DNA from: Opitutaceae bacterium
Lineage (GTDB): Bacteria; Verrucomicrobiota; Verrucomicrobiia; Opitutales; Opitutaceae
Direction of reading: 5' to 3'
Length of the DNA: 64,000 nucleotides
Assembly: GCA_028284385.1 (NCBI GenBank)
Contig: JANQRT010000073.1
Location: 1-64,000, forward strand
The notes beneath the pieces were generated by a model. The model was given only the letters and a program-made list of their open reading frames with translations, was not told where the DNA came from and did no database searches. This document shows positions 25,133 to 34,447 of this stretch, one piece after another. Numbering within the stretch: position 1 is the first letter of the stretch; every line of letters starts with the position of its first letter. A program made the position numbers and the translations under genes.

Positions 25133-25358
25133 ATTCGTTTACGTTATAGAGAATCCAAAAGGAAAGAGATATATTGGTTTCACGGAAGACATAGACAAGC
25201 GTCTCGTGCAACACAACAATGGCGAATCTAAATGGACTGCAAAACATCGCCCTTGGACCCTAGTCTGGACGAGCGAAGCAATGTCCAGAAGCGAAGCCGC
25301 AGGAGGAGATCAGGAGGACAAAGTCCGACCAAACTACCGAGCTCGAAGAGCGACATGA
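25131..25358 (+). pseudogene. GIY-YIG nuclease fragment
   Basis: The frame reads EFVYVIENPKGKRYIGFTED, DIDKRLVQHNNGESKWTAKH and RPWTLVWTSEAMSRSEAA, which is the first two-thirds of a GIY-YIG domain. It has no start codon: the first homologous residue overlaps the stop of the HTH gene. After SEAA the sequence loses similarity and ends at TGA, where the usual basic helix is scrambled by small indels. It is therefore broken at both ends. The second GIY-YIG locus in the window also lies close to tRNA-derived sequence. Confidence 0.75.
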
Positions 25359-25421
25359 TCACAAGAAAACATCCGGGCCCCCTGTGCCACCGTAGTCCCG
25401 CAGTCACGGGACGAAGGTGTA

Positions 25422-25472
25422 TGCACCCAATGAAGGCTCAATGGCGAAAGCTGTTGGGCCTCGTCCATTTAT
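25422..25472 (+). repeat. copy B of the tRNA-Met 3'-flank repeat
   Basis: This 51-base stretch starts with the same 16 bases that end the tRNA-Met gene (TGCACCCAATGAAGGC) and continues with a slightly changed hairpin and CCATTTAT. There is no tRNA body before it. It is 19.3 kb from copy A in the same orientation. Confidence 0.75.
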
Positions 25473-25485
25473 GGCCCAGAGATCG

Positions 25486-25749
25486 TCAGAGAAGCGTAAG
25501 AGAAGAATCCCAGGCCGAACTACTAGCCGCTTTTTTAGTCTCTTGAGACAGTACATCGATCTTGAATTCTGATTTTGCATACTCTTCCAGACTAAATACT
25601 CCTCTCGTTCTAATATCTTCCGAGCTGGAACCTATCAGAACTTCAAAGTCGCCGGGCTCCACTGACCAGTTCATATCCTTATCCAACAGCTCCAGGTCCT
25701 CCGGTTGAAGTTTGAACGGCAGCAATTGTGTCCGCTCCTTGCCTAACAG
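25486..25749 (-). pseudogene. remnant of a GH3 glycosidase C-terminus (Fn3-like domain)
   Basis: The frame reads FKLQPEDLELLDKDMNWSVE and PGDFEVLIGSSSEDIRTRG, a very typical end of a GH3 beta-glucosidase (fibronectin-III-like domain). Only about 60-70 homologous residues remain; a stop codon at 25750 cuts it off upstream, where the catalytic domains would be. The tail after FSLEEY is also unusual. It looks like a decayed fragment left after deletion or insertion and lies between the tRNA-flank repeat and the FGE-fold gene. Confidence 0.75.
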
Positions 25750-25759
25750 TTAGATTGAG

Positions 25760-27475
25760 TTGATGACTCTCCCCAGCAGCGCTTTTCTAAGAGGAACTAA
25801 GCGCCCCTTTGCCGTGTTTACCTCAACTCCATCGAAGTTCTTTTCAGCCCTTTTTGCCAGAAATAGCCTCATTCCTCCGCAGGCTGCAAAGCAGTCTGTA
25901 TTCACTTTTTGGAAGACGCTCAAGAAAAGGGACTTTATTTCTAATCGCGTTCGAAGGGGAATCGGGATCGCAGCTATGCTTATCGGGGCGCAAGCCGCCG
26001 CAGCGGAGGTCCCTATGCCGCAAAAAACCATCAAGATTGACGAGAACCTCCAATTTCAGGTCCAATGGATATCCCCTGGCAGCTTTCTTATGGGCACGCC
26101 AAACAGCGAAGCGCGTCGAGACAAAGACGAAGGCCCCATGAGAATGGTAGAAATATCAAACGGGTTCTATATGGGCATCTACGAAGTGACCCAGAAACAA
26201 TTCGAGACGGTAATGGGATACAACCCTTCCGCATTTCAGCAAGACGGTCTTGCGGAGAGCAGATCAGTCGAATCGCTGAGCTGGCTGGAAAGCAAAGAGT
26301 TTATACGGCGCCTGAATCTACATAGGGTTGGTCATTTCCGGCTGCCGACCGAAGCCGAGTGGGAATATGCCTGCCGCGCTGGGACGACCTCCTCCTACTA
26401 TTGGGGAGAGATATCCGAAAATTGGGAAGCCTACAAGCATGGGTGGATTAACAGTAGGTCGCATGCAACGACTCATCCCGTTGGCGCCAAACCTCCCAAT
26501 CCCTGGGGCTTGCACGATATGGCAGGAAACGTATGGGAATGGTGCGAGGATTGGTATGGGCCCTACTCGGATGAGCAGCAAACAAACCCGACCGGACCCA
26601 AGGAAGGTAAGCAGAAGGTATTTCGGGGCGGAAGCTTCTATGACTTCGCTCCCAGCGCTCGATCAGGAAATCGGCACCGCCACACAATAGACAAAAGATA
26701 CACTGCGATCGGATTTAGGGTCGTATGGGAAGAAGAAATCCGCCCTGCCGATACAAGGAAGGTATTTAAGTTGGGCGGCAATCTTTCGCTCGAATTGCAA
26801 TATATACCGGCTGGAAAATTCAACATGGGGAGCCATGAGTCTGAATCCGGACGACAAAATGACGAAGGTCCCATACATCAAGTCACTGTATCCAAATCCT
26901 ACTACATCGGTCGCTTTGAAATCACACAAGCCCAGTGGGAAAAAGTGATGGGATACAACCCTTCTGCCTTTCAGAGAAAAGCCGAAGCCAGCGCTTTACC
27001 TGTCGAGCGCGTCACCTGGTTCGAAGCAGTTGAATTCGCCAATAAGCTCACAGCGCTGCTCCCTGGACACTTCAGATTGCCCACCGAAGCCGAGTGGGAA
27101 TACGCCTGTCGCGCGGGCAGTTCGACGCGCTACCCATGGGGCAGCGGCAGCGCTCTGTCCGAAATAGAAAGATACGGATGGTTTAACTCAAGAGCTGAAG
27201 CGATGCCTCATCCTGTCGGTCGAAAACTGCCCAATGACTGGGGCCTATTCGATATGCACGGAAATGTTTGGGAGTGGTGTCTAGACGGACCTCGCGACTA
27301 TGAGCCAATCGCAACTGAAGACCCCAAAGGATCTACCGATGGAGATTATCGCGTTATTCGTGGAGGCAGCTGGTTTAACGAACCGGAAGCCCTAAGAAGC
27401 GCCAATCGACACCGACACCCTCCCGACTCAAGACAAACCAACAATGGTTTCCGCGTCGTTTGGATACCAGAGTAG
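25760..27475 (+). CDS. exported protein with two tandem FGE-sulfatase (SUMF1-type) domains
   Basis: 571 residues. A hydrophobic export signal ends near residue 82 (IAAMLIGAQAAAAE); the true start may be later than the ATG used here, since 60 residues before the signal are not typical. Domain 1 (about 95-325) and domain 2 (about 340-571) repeat the same pattern: MGTPNSEA/MGSHESES, EVTQKQFETVMGYNPSAF/EITQAQWEKVMGYNPSAF, FRLPTEAEWEYACRAG in both, GNVWEWC in both and RGGSF/RGGSW near the ends. The copper-binding cysteines of true formylglycine-generating enzymes, in the segment after RGGS, are absent in both halves. So it is probably not the maturase for the sulfatase at 55.6 kb. Its function is unknown. 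Confidence 0.85.
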   Translation: MMTLPSSAFLRGTKRPFAVFTSTPSKFFSALFARNSLIPPQAAKQSVFTFWKTLKKRDFISNRVRRGIGIAAMLIGAQAAAAEVPMPQKTIKIDENLQFQVQWISPGSFLMGTPNSEARRDKDEGPMRMVEISNGFYMGIYEVTQKQFETVMGYNPSAFQQDGLAESRSVESLSWLESKEFIRRLNLHRVGHFRLPTEAEWEYACRAGTTSSYYWGEISENWEAYKHGWINSRSHATTHPVGAKPPNPWGLHDMAGNVWEWCEDWYGPYSDEQQTNPTGPKEGKQKVFRGGSFYDFAPSARSGNRHRHTIDKRYTAIGFRVVWEEEIRPADTRKVFKLGGNLSLELQYIPAGKFNMGSHESESGRQNDEGPIHQVTVSKSYYIGRFEITQAQWEKVMGYNPSAFQRKAEASALPVERVTWFEAVEFANKLTALLPGHFRLPTEAEWEYACRAGSSTRYPWGSGSALSEIERYGWFNSRAEAMPHPVGRKLPNDWGLFDMHGNVWEWCLDGPRDYEPIATEDPKGSTDGDYRVIRGGSWFNEPEALRSANRHRHPPDSRQTNNGFRVVWIPE

Positions 27476-27553
27476 GAAAAAGTCGACTAACCTTAGACGG
27501 CAATGCTGCACGGCCACATCTCTGTCCTCAAAAGCGATTTACTCGAAACTCTT

Positions 27554-28408
27554 TTAGAATGCTATCTTCTCGGGCAGATATTTGGAGGCGATCTCTTGGT
27601 AGATTGGCTTCAGTTTTTCCGAGTCGGGTTTTACGGGCGACTTGGTATATAAATCGTATTGGTTGAAAAGCTTAACCGCTTTGAACATCTCATGATCGTG
27701 CTCATCCATCAAGTGTTCGTAAGCATTCTCTCTGTGCTGAGGATAAAAGGAATGATAGCGTAGAACGTACTGCGCCTCCTCCGGCAAATAATCCTTCATT
27801 ACCAAATAGATGTACTCGTCGTGCCCCCATGACATATGAACGTTTTTCAAGCCGCAGTTCTTATCGTAGACACCATACTTCGTATTATAGCGCGGATCAT
27901 TGAAGTCAGCATTTTCCTCGAAGAACTCAGCGAACACAATCTCCTCCGAAAACGCGCAGCCAACCGGAAAGGTATCCCCGACGACCGCCCATTGCGGCTC
28001 CTCCCAAAGACACAGAACCTTTCCCAGATCATGTAGAAATCCCGTCAAGACCATCCAGTCCGAATGTCCATCCTTTCTAATCGCTTCCGAAGTCTGAAAG
28101 AGATGCTGCATCTGATCGAGATCCGTATCCGGATCGGAATCGTCTACCAATGTATTCAGAAATTCGACGGCTTCCCATAAGGACATTTCCGCCCGATTCA
28201 ACTGACCGAATTCCTTCTTCTTCTCTAAAACGAAATCGTAAGTCTGATTGATATGGTTCAGTCGATAGAATTCCTTGACCGTATCTCGAGGAGGATCGTC
28301 GTAATTACGAAACGCTTCCTTCGTCTTTTCGTTCGGATTGGGATATCTTTCCAGAAGATCGTCTTCCCATTCATCCATGTCCTTCAACGGGTTCTTTACT
28401 TGGTCCAT
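27554..28408 (-). CDS. myo-inositol oxygenase (MIOX)
   Basis: Di-iron enzyme that converts myo-inositol plus O2 to D-glucuronate. The 284-residue protein matches the family from end to end: FYRLNHINQTYDFV, DDSDPDTDL, then the metal ligands His102 (QHLFQTSEAI), His126-Asp127 (FLHDLGK), His196 (SWGHDEY), His219 (RYHSFYP) and Asp252 (NQYDLYTK). WAVVGDTFPVGC is also intact. MIOX is mainly eukaryotic and occurs in scattered bacteria. It is the last gene of a GH28-GH92-SSS-MFS-MIOX series on the minus strand. The product glucuronate would join uronates from pectin-type glycans. Confidence 0.93.
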   Translation of the reverse strand: MDQVKNPLKDMDEWEDDLLERYPNPNEKTKEAFRNYDDPPRDTVKEFYRLNHINQTYDFVLEKKKEFGQLNRAEMSLWEAVEFLNTLVDDSDPDTDLDQMQHLFQTSEAIRKDGHSDWMVLTGFLHDLGKVLCLWEEPQWAVVGDTFPVGCAFSEEIVFAEFFEENADFNDPRYNTKYGVYDKNCGLKNVHMSWGHDEYIYLVMKDYLPEEAQYVLRYHSFYPQHRENAYEHLMDEHDHEMFKAVKLFNQYDLYTKSPVKPDSEKLKPIYQEIASKYLPEKIAF

Positions 28409-28454
28409 ATTTTTGAGTGTTTGGTTAACTATTCGCTAGAGCTTCTATATTCTC

Positions 28455-29888
28455 CTAATGCAAAACAACAGGCTCCCTATCCGCCTCTCGCGCCTCCTTT
28501 TTCTTTGCCGACTGGAGCCTTCTGCCGAAAATGCCGAACGCGGCTAGATAGACATAGCAGCCGACGATCAGCCACATTGAGGCTCTCAATCCCCAAGCAT
28601 CCGCCAAGGCTCCTTGAACCGGCGGGACGATCGCGCCTCCGAGTATCATCATCACAAGCAAAGAACTTCCCTGGCTCGCTCGTTCCTTAAGCCCTTGTAT
28701 CGACAATGTGAATATATTCGACCACATGATCGAATTTAACAAGCCCACCCCAATCAACGACCACATCGCCAGGTCTCCTCGAGCTGTTGTGGCGGCGACC
28801 AGCAGACCAATAGCGGCGAGCGAAAAGAGGCCAACCATTCGCGACGGTTTCGAGCGACCGAGATAAAAGAAGAGCAAATTCAGGAGGAGTAGTCCAGCAT
28901 AGGGGACCGCATCGCCGAATCGAAGTACCACCTCTCCCGTCTGCCAGTTCTTGAAGGATACCACGAAAATCACCGCGGATCCTATCGCAGTGGCCAGGAT
29001 CATCCATCCTACCTTTTTACCCACGCTGGCCATATCGCTTAGGGAGATGGCTCCGACAAAACGTCCAATCATCAGGCTGCCCCAGTAGAACGCCAAAAAC
29101 TTGTCCGCCGTGTGAGGGGCAAAGCCTTTCACATCCTCCAAACCGAGGTAATTAATGAATACGCTTCCTACTGCGACCTCGCCACCCACGTAAAAGAATA
29201 TAGCTAACATTCCGGCTACAAAATAGGGCCGCCTCAGAAGATCGCCCCCACCCTTTGAATTTTTAGACACGCCTAGCGCTGGAAGTCGCACTAGAAAAAA
29301 CGCCGTCCCCAAAAAAAGGAACGCTCCACCGAGAACCATGTACGGAGCGACAACCGATTCCGGCCCCACATGTGTCGATCCGAATATCAACGCCCCTCCT
29401 ACAACAGGAGCGATCGTATACCCTAGCGAATTCAGCCCTTGAGCCATATTCAAACGCGAAGACGCTGTTTTTTCCGCTCCAAGAATAGCGACGAATGGAT
29501 TCGCTGCGATCTGAATAATCGTCACCCCCGATGCGAGAATGAAAAGAGCGACCAAGAACATGGGGTACGAGACCATATTGGCAGCGGGAGCAAACAACCC
29601 GCAGCCTAGAGCGCAAATCGCTAGACCTGCTACGATTCCATTTCTGTATCCAATTTTTGATATCGGATCTCCAATGGTCGTGGAGGTCAAAAAATAGATT
29701 ATGGATACGATGAAATACGCTCCAAAAAAGGCGGTTTGAACCAGCATGCTTTGAAGGTAGCTTAGTTCGAACGAATCCTTAAGGTGAGGAATCAGCAGAT
29801 CATTCATGCAGGTTATGAATCCCCACATGAAAAACAGACTCGTAACCGCCGCCAGCGCCTTTCGGTTGCCCTTTATATTATCGCTCAT
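28455..29888 (-). CDS. MFS sugar importer, FucP/GluP-like
   Basis: Inner-membrane sugar:proton symporter of 477 residues and 12 membrane segments. The beginning KALAAVTSLFFMWGFITCMNDLLIPHLK is the signature of the fucose/glucose-galactose permease group. NPFVAILGAEKTASSRLNMAQGLNSLG also fits that family. It lies 46 bases upstream of MIOX and 81 bases downstream of the SSS gene, so it probably brings in a hexose, inositol or deoxysugar for the same pathway. The specific sugar is not readable. Confidence 0.88.
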   Translation of the reverse strand: MSDNIKGNRKALAAVTSLFFMWGFITCMNDLLIPHLKDSFELSYLQSMLVQTAFFGAYFIVSIIYFLTSTTIGDPISKIGYRNGIVAGLAICALGCGLFAPAANMVSYPMFLVALFILASGVTIIQIAANPFVAILGAEKTASSRLNMAQGLNSLGYTIAPVVGGALIFGSTHVGPESVVAPYMVLGGAFLFLGTAFFLVRLPALGVSKNSKGGGDLLRRPYFVAGMLAIFFYVGGEVAVGSVFINYLGLEDVKGFAPHTADKFLAFYWGSLMIGRFVGAISLSDMASVGKKVGWMILATAIGSAVIFVVSFKNWQTGEVVLRFGDAVPYAGLLLLNLLFFYLGRSKPSRMVGLFSLAAIGLLVAATTARGDLAMWSLIGVGLLNSIMWSNIFTLSIQGLKERASQGSSLLVMMILGGAIVPPVQGALADAWGLRASMWLIVGCYVYLAAFGIFGRRLQSAKKKEAREADREPVVLH

Positions 29889-29969
29889 TTCCTTTTATAT
29901 TATCTACCGATCAGCTCTTTTTCGGCATGGCGGTTCCTGTGTCCCTATTCACCTCGAATACAGGTAAAT

Positions 29970-32123
29970 CTACCCTCCGAGCCCTACCATAAAATAGAGG
30001 AATCCTATCACCCCAAGAACCATGAGGCAGGAAGCGGCAAACCCCACCGCGTCGATCCGGTTCCAACGATAGATTTCCCAATCTGAATCTGGGAACAGCA
30101 AGAGGTCTCGCCCATCTCCGCCTGGATTCTCCTCAAGATCAGTCCGGACCCGACCGGAAGACGCCACGGGATTTCGCATCTTCGCGAAAAAGCGCATCAG
30201 CATCTTCTCGTCATCGCGTCGCGTAAAAAATGATACGACTACCAATATTCCAAATGGCGTTAGCAAACGAACTAGCAGACGAATCGTTTCGTTCGTCGCA
30301 AAGCTATTAGCCTGCAAATTGAATCCTGCCATATCCAGCAGCGCCATCTCCAAATACGGATACCCTCGCCCATAGGCCTGACCTGTATCATCTGTCCCAA
30401 TACCTTTCGACCAGAACAACGAACGGCTTGGCAGCAAAAAGCTCTTGTTGATACGATCCCCCACCTCAATCAGTTCGCCGCGAGAGCTTTCACCCTCGCT
30501 GGCCAAGGCCATTTCGCTTTCTCTTACATCCGCTTCCGAAGCCGTATATTGCATCTCCACGATTCTTCCTTCGGTCTCCTTCAGCAGAAATTCGTTTTCG
30601 CGAATGTCGCTAACAAAGAACGCTAAGATCAAAGGGATGAAATAGAAGAGAGCGAACGTGCAGACGATCGAGGCCCACGCCCCAGCCCGAGTCGCCCGAC
30701 GCCACTTCAATCCCAGCCAAAACGCTGCCGCGAATATGACGAAAAACTCCCAAATGAACTTCAAAACCTGCAGAATATTGTCGAACTGCGTGGTCGCGAG
30801 GGCCGCTCCCACCAGAAACACGCCTCCGGATATTCGACCCGCCCACACGTAGTGCAACTGTGATCGATTGGGAAATAGCGGAGTATATATACAGCGTACG
30901 ATTAATCCCGATACCGTCAGCATCAAGCAGTCCGCCGTCGACATAAGAGCCGCCATCATGCTTGCTAACATCAGTCCAACGAGCCCAAGCCCGACGCCTC
31001 CCAGCAACTCCTTGGTCGCATGTCCCCAGACGAAATCCGGATTACTGAGGCTGTCTTTGAATAGAACCGCTGCCGCTAAGGCGAATACGCCCCAGAGAAC
31101 CGTAACGATGCGCTTCATGAAGGTTCCGGTCACGAATCCCAAACGAGCCGTGTATTCATCTTTTGCTGCGCCAGCCGTGACGAGTTGGTTTGGCTGCACA
31201 ACCACGGTTATCCCAGATACGAGGGCTACCGTTGCAATATAATACCAAGTGAAATCCATGACCAAAGGTGATCCGAAGATATCGAAATAGCTCTCGGGCA
31301 ATTGAGAGTGAATGTGCCCTAAGGCATTCATTATCCCGCTTCCTCCAAACATTGCATTTACCTCAGCCCACGCGAACGGCAGAAGCATCACCGACAATAA
31401 TATTATAAAAACGCCTTGCAGCATATCTGTATAGAAGGCTGCTTCCAAACCGCCCAAGGCAGTGTAGACGATCACCAAAATACAAATACACCAGATCACT
31501 AAATGCTCGTTGAGGTGTGAAAAGAGACCCTTCGGAGACGTGTCCCTCAATTCCTCTAGCTCGCTCCTCTCGACTTCCGTCAAGTCCTCGAAGTCGCGAT
31601 CCTCAAGATCCTGCAAACGTTGAAACGCCGAATACTCAACCCCCTCCTCTGCCGTGAATTCTTCGGCTGACTTCGAGGTCATGGCCAGGGCTGTCTTGGA
31701 AACCGCCATATAGCCAACAGATAGCAAGCCCATCATACCGATGGTACCGATGAACGCGTAAGCGCCTGACATGAGTCGCGAACCGTAGCGCTCATGAAAG
31801 AAGTCGCCCATGGTGATGATTCGCAAGCGACGCAGCCAGGGCGACGTGATCCAAAACAAAGGCGTCACAAAGAGCATCAGCAGAGCGCTCCAAATTCCGC
31901 TGGCTCCGTTAGTGAACGTTGTCGTTGCAACGCCCGCCGGCCCATCAGCCGAAGTCGCTTGCCCAAAACTGGCAAAGGTGGAAGTCAGCTTGCCGAATTT
32001 CCGTCCTCCCAGGAAAAAGTCTTCTTCGCCTTTTATCCGTCTACTGGCGCGCACGCCTAGCCAGATGATGACTACGAAGTAGAGTACGATGACGATGATA
32101 TCGATTATAGATAGACCAAACAT
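29970..32123 (-). CDS. large sodium/solute symporter (SSS family)
   Basis: 717 residues, longer than the usual 480-600. The start IIDIIVIVLYFVVIIWLGVRASR and the motif EDFFLGGRKFGKLTSTFASFGQATSADGPAG are typical of the SSS family. There are about 13 to 14 hydrophobic segments. A charged insert of about 40 residues (near 165-200, rich in Glu) and a long loop near 530-600 explain the extra length. It starts five bases after the GH92 stop, so it is translationally linked to the GH28-GH92 pair and should import their products. Confidence 0.88.
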   Translation of the reverse strand: MFGLSIIDIIVIVLYFVVIIWLGVRASRRIKGEEDFFLGGRKFGKLTSTFASFGQATSADGPAGVATTTFTNGASGIWSALLMLFVTPLFWITSPWLRRLRIITMGDFFHERYGSRLMSGAYAFIGTIGMMGLLSVGYMAVSKTALAMTSKSAEEFTAEEGVEYSAFQRLQDLEDRDFEDLTEVERSELEELRDTSPKGLFSHLNEHLVIWCICILVIVYTALGGLEAAFYTDMLQGVFIILLSVMLLPFAWAEVNAMFGGSGIMNALGHIHSQLPESYFDIFGSPLVMDFTWYYIATVALVSGITVVVQPNQLVTAGAAKDEYTARLGFVTGTFMKRIVTVLWGVFALAAAVLFKDSLSNPDFVWGHATKELLGGVGLGLVGLMLASMMAALMSTADCLMLTVSGLIVRCIYTPLFPNRSQLHYVWAGRISGGVFLVGAALATTQFDNILQVLKFIWEFFVIFAAAFWLGLKWRRATRAGAWASIVCTFALFYFIPLILAFFVSDIRENEFLLKETEGRIVEMQYTASEADVRESEMALASEGESSRGELIEVGDRINKSFLLPSRSLFWSKGIGTDDTGQAYGRGYPYLEMALLDMAGFNLQANSFATNETIRLLVRLLTPFGILVVVSFFTRRDDEKMLMRFFAKMRNPVASSGRVRTDLEENPGGDGRDLLLFPDSDWEIYRWNRIDAVGFAASCLMVLGVIGFLYFMVGLGG

Positions 32124-32128
32124 ATTTA

Positions 32129-34447
32129 CTAAGTGTCATCCGTCGCTCCACCCAATCCGGAGGTCATGTCTAGCTCCAGCAGCCCCCCGGATACCAACCC
32201 CCGATGGGAGATGAAAACCTCGTCTAGAGGGCTGCCGTTCCAGCTCGCGGACTCTAGATAAAGATTTTCGTCACTGTTATTATTCGCAACAATCTCGATC
32301 AGCTCGCCCGAATAGTAACGCTCGTTCAGTCTAATTCTAACCGTATCAAATATTGGACTACCGATTTGATATTCCGCATCGGCATCAGTGCCGCCATTGA
32401 CTTGAAACAGTCCTATTTTCATCAATACAGCTAGGGAGCCCATCAAGCCTTGATCTTCGTCTCCGTTGTATCCAGTTCCCGGATTTAACCCGCCATAAAC
32501 TTCTGCTACAACCTTCCGACTCCAGAACTGACTCAAGTCGGGCCTGCCCCATTCACCAAACAGGAACGCCGTCTGTATCGAGGGTTGATTCCCGTAGTTT
32601 ATCGGAATGCGACGCAACTCAGGGTCGGTCTCCCTTGCATGGGAGTCGCCCGAGGTGAAGCCTAACTCGCTTGCTTGCTCGAACTGGCGATTGAGGCGAT
32701 CTATGGCGATTTCCTTTCCGCCCATCAGTTCCGCCAGGCCTCGCGTATCATGCGGCACGAACCAGGTTTGCTGGGCGGCATTTGATTCATTGAATCCGTT
32801 TTCGTATTGATAAGGGTCGAATGGATCCTTCCATTTCCCGTTTATATTCTTGGGACGCATCCAACCGGTTTCGCTATCATATACATTTCTGTAATGCCTC
32901 GAACGCTTGAGAAAGGTTTCCGCCTCTGACTCGAAACCCAAGCCCTTGGCGAATTGAGCCAGCGTCCAATCCTGATAGGCGTATTCAAGCGTCAAACTCG
33001 CCCCATCTTGATGGAAGCCGAAATCGCCCTCCGGGATCGGATAGGGAACATAGCCGTTTTCAATGTAGTGCTCCAAGCCTCCGCCAAAATGAGTGTCATG
33101 CTCGTATCCAGCTTTTCCCATAATCCCGCCCGGCATATGGTTTTTCACCATCGCTTCGAACGCGAGTCTCGCATCAAAACCGCGAATCCCTTTCATCCAC
33201 GCGCTCACGATGAAGGGCGTCGACGTCGCTCCCGTCATCACATAGGTGTAGTTGCCCCCCGAAGGTCCACGAGGCAATAGCCCTCCATCCTTGTAGTAAA
33301 GCAGAAGCGAATTAACAAACTCTTCAGTGATTTCTGGATACACAAGATGCCAAAGCGAATTCAGCGTCCACTGCGCCCCCCAGAAGGAATCGGAATTGTA
33401 ATGCCCGAACAGCGGATTTCCATCGTTGCCCAGAGGAATGCGCCCGATCCTGAATTCGTCCCCAGTATTATCCGGATACAATCCATCGATGTCGCTTATC
33501 AAACGACGCCCTTGCAAAGCATGCCACAGATCCGTGTAGAACCTCCGGCGCTGATCATTCGTATTCCCCTCGACATCTATCCGGCCTAGCAAATCGTTCC
33601 ACTCGGCTCTCGACTCGCTCGCCAGGCGATCGAAATCCCAATGATGGATCTCAGCCTCCAGATTCCTCCTCGCCCCCTCCTCGGAAGTATAGGAAATGCC
33701 GATTTTCATCTGAGCGGAATCAAGCTCTTCATCATCGAACATGAATACCGCCTTCTCCACGTGGCCATCCTTGTCCCTGATCAGAGCCGCTTCGGAAACA
33801 TCCGCGTCGAAAGCAGCATAGAAAAATACCGTGGTCGGCTTAGGCCGGCGTATGGTAGGAGCGTTTACGACACGGCCCCTCAGCGTTCTGGGACCCAACT
33901 GCTCGATTCTGCCATCAATCATATCCGATGGTCCCAATCGTCCCATCAAACTGAAGAGCAAGCCGCGGCGGTCTCCTTGTCTAAAACGATATCGATGAAA
34001 ACCCGCCCTTTTGGAACTCGAGAGTTCCACGTCGATTCCATAACGATCTAGCGTAAGAAAATGATAACCCGGCTTCACGATCTCTTCCTCGTGACTGAAG
34101 TCAGACGAGTGGTCCGCCAGAATAGGCTGCAAGTCGCCTTCCCATGTAATTGGCATCACCGAGACACCGGCTAACTGCCAAGCATGAATGTGGCTAAAGC
34201 CTTTTACGTTCTCGATCTTGTAACGATAACCACTTCCCCACGCTCCATCGACTTCAGTATCCGGACTCAGGTTAACCAAGCCAAACGGACGACAAGCCGA
34301 TGAAAAGAAAAACCATCTGGAATTTTCCGTATCCAGATACGGATACACCATATCAACTGGATCCGACTTTGCGAAGCCCGTCCAAAGATTCGTGGAAACA
34401 AGCGCCAAAGCAGCGCATTTAACAGCAATGAGGCAGTCTCTCATCAT
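32129..34447 (-). CDS. GH92 family alpha-mannosidase-like glycosidase
   Basis: 772 residues, the usual GH92 length. An N-terminal signal sequence (about 1-28) is followed by VYPYLDTENSRWFFFSSACRPFGLVNLSPDTEVDGAWGSGY and FSHIHAWQLAGVSVMPI from the beta-sandwich domain. The (alpha/alpha)6 domain includes FWGAQWTLNSLWHLVYPE, TYVMTGATSTPFIVSAWMKG, LEYAYQDWTLAQFAKGLG and YNGDEDQGLMGSLAVLMKIGLF. GH92 enzymes are calcium-dependent exo-alpha-mannosidases acting on N-glycan or other mannosides. The DEDQG segment near residue 660 fits the conserved acidic motif. The start codon overlaps the stop of the GH28 gene, so they are co-translated. Confidence 0.92.
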   Translation of the reverse strand: MMRDCLIAVKCAALALVSTNLWTGFAKSDPVDMVYPYLDTENSRWFFFSSACRPFGLVNLSPDTEVDGAWGSGYRYKIENVKGFSHIHAWQLAGVSVMPITWEGDLQPILADHSSDFSHEEEIVKPGYHFLTLDRYGIDVELSSSKRAGFHRYRFRQGDRRGLLFSLMGRLGPSDMIDGRIEQLGPRTLRGRVVNAPTIRRPKPTTVFFYAAFDADVSEAALIRDKDGHVEKAVFMFDDEELDSAQMKIGISYTSEEGARRNLEAEIHHWDFDRLASESRAEWNDLLGRIDVEGNTNDQRRRFYTDLWHALQGRRLISDIDGLYPDNTGDEFRIGRIPLGNDGNPLFGHYNSDSFWGAQWTLNSLWHLVYPEITEEFVNSLLLYYKDGGLLPRGPSGGNYTYVMTGATSTPFIVSAWMKGIRGFDARLAFEAMVKNHMPGGIMGKAGYEHDTHFGGGLEHYIENGYVPYPIPEGDFGFHQDGASLTLEYAYQDWTLAQFAKGLGFESEAETFLKRSRHYRNVYDSETGWMRPKNINGKWKDPFDPYQYENGFNESNAAQQTWFVPHDTRGLAELMGGKEIAIDRLNRQFEQASELGFTSGDSHARETDPELRRIPINYGNQPSIQTAFLFGEWGRPDLSQFWSRKVVAEVYGGLNPGTGYNGDEDQGLMGSLAVLMKIGLFQVNGGTDADAEYQIGSPIFDTVRIRLNERYYSGELIEIVANNNSDENLYLESASWNGSPLDEVFISHRGLVSGGLLELDMTSGLGGATDDT

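Noticed and set aside
25232..25546. Plus-strand frame of 104 codons through the GIY-YIG fragment and tRNA-flank repeat
   Set aside because: It reads the GIY-YIG fragment out of frame and then noncoding repeat DNA.
25750..26034. Minus-strand frame of 94 codons opposite the start of the FGE-fold gene
   Set aside because: No recognisable family; the plus-strand frame leads directly into a clear two-domain protein, although the first 60 residues of that protein are also unconvincing.
25760..27475. Reading the FGE-fold protein as maturase of the sulfatase at 55.6 kb
   Set aside because: The catalytic cysteine segment after RGGS is missing in both domains and the genes are 28 kb apart in different operons.
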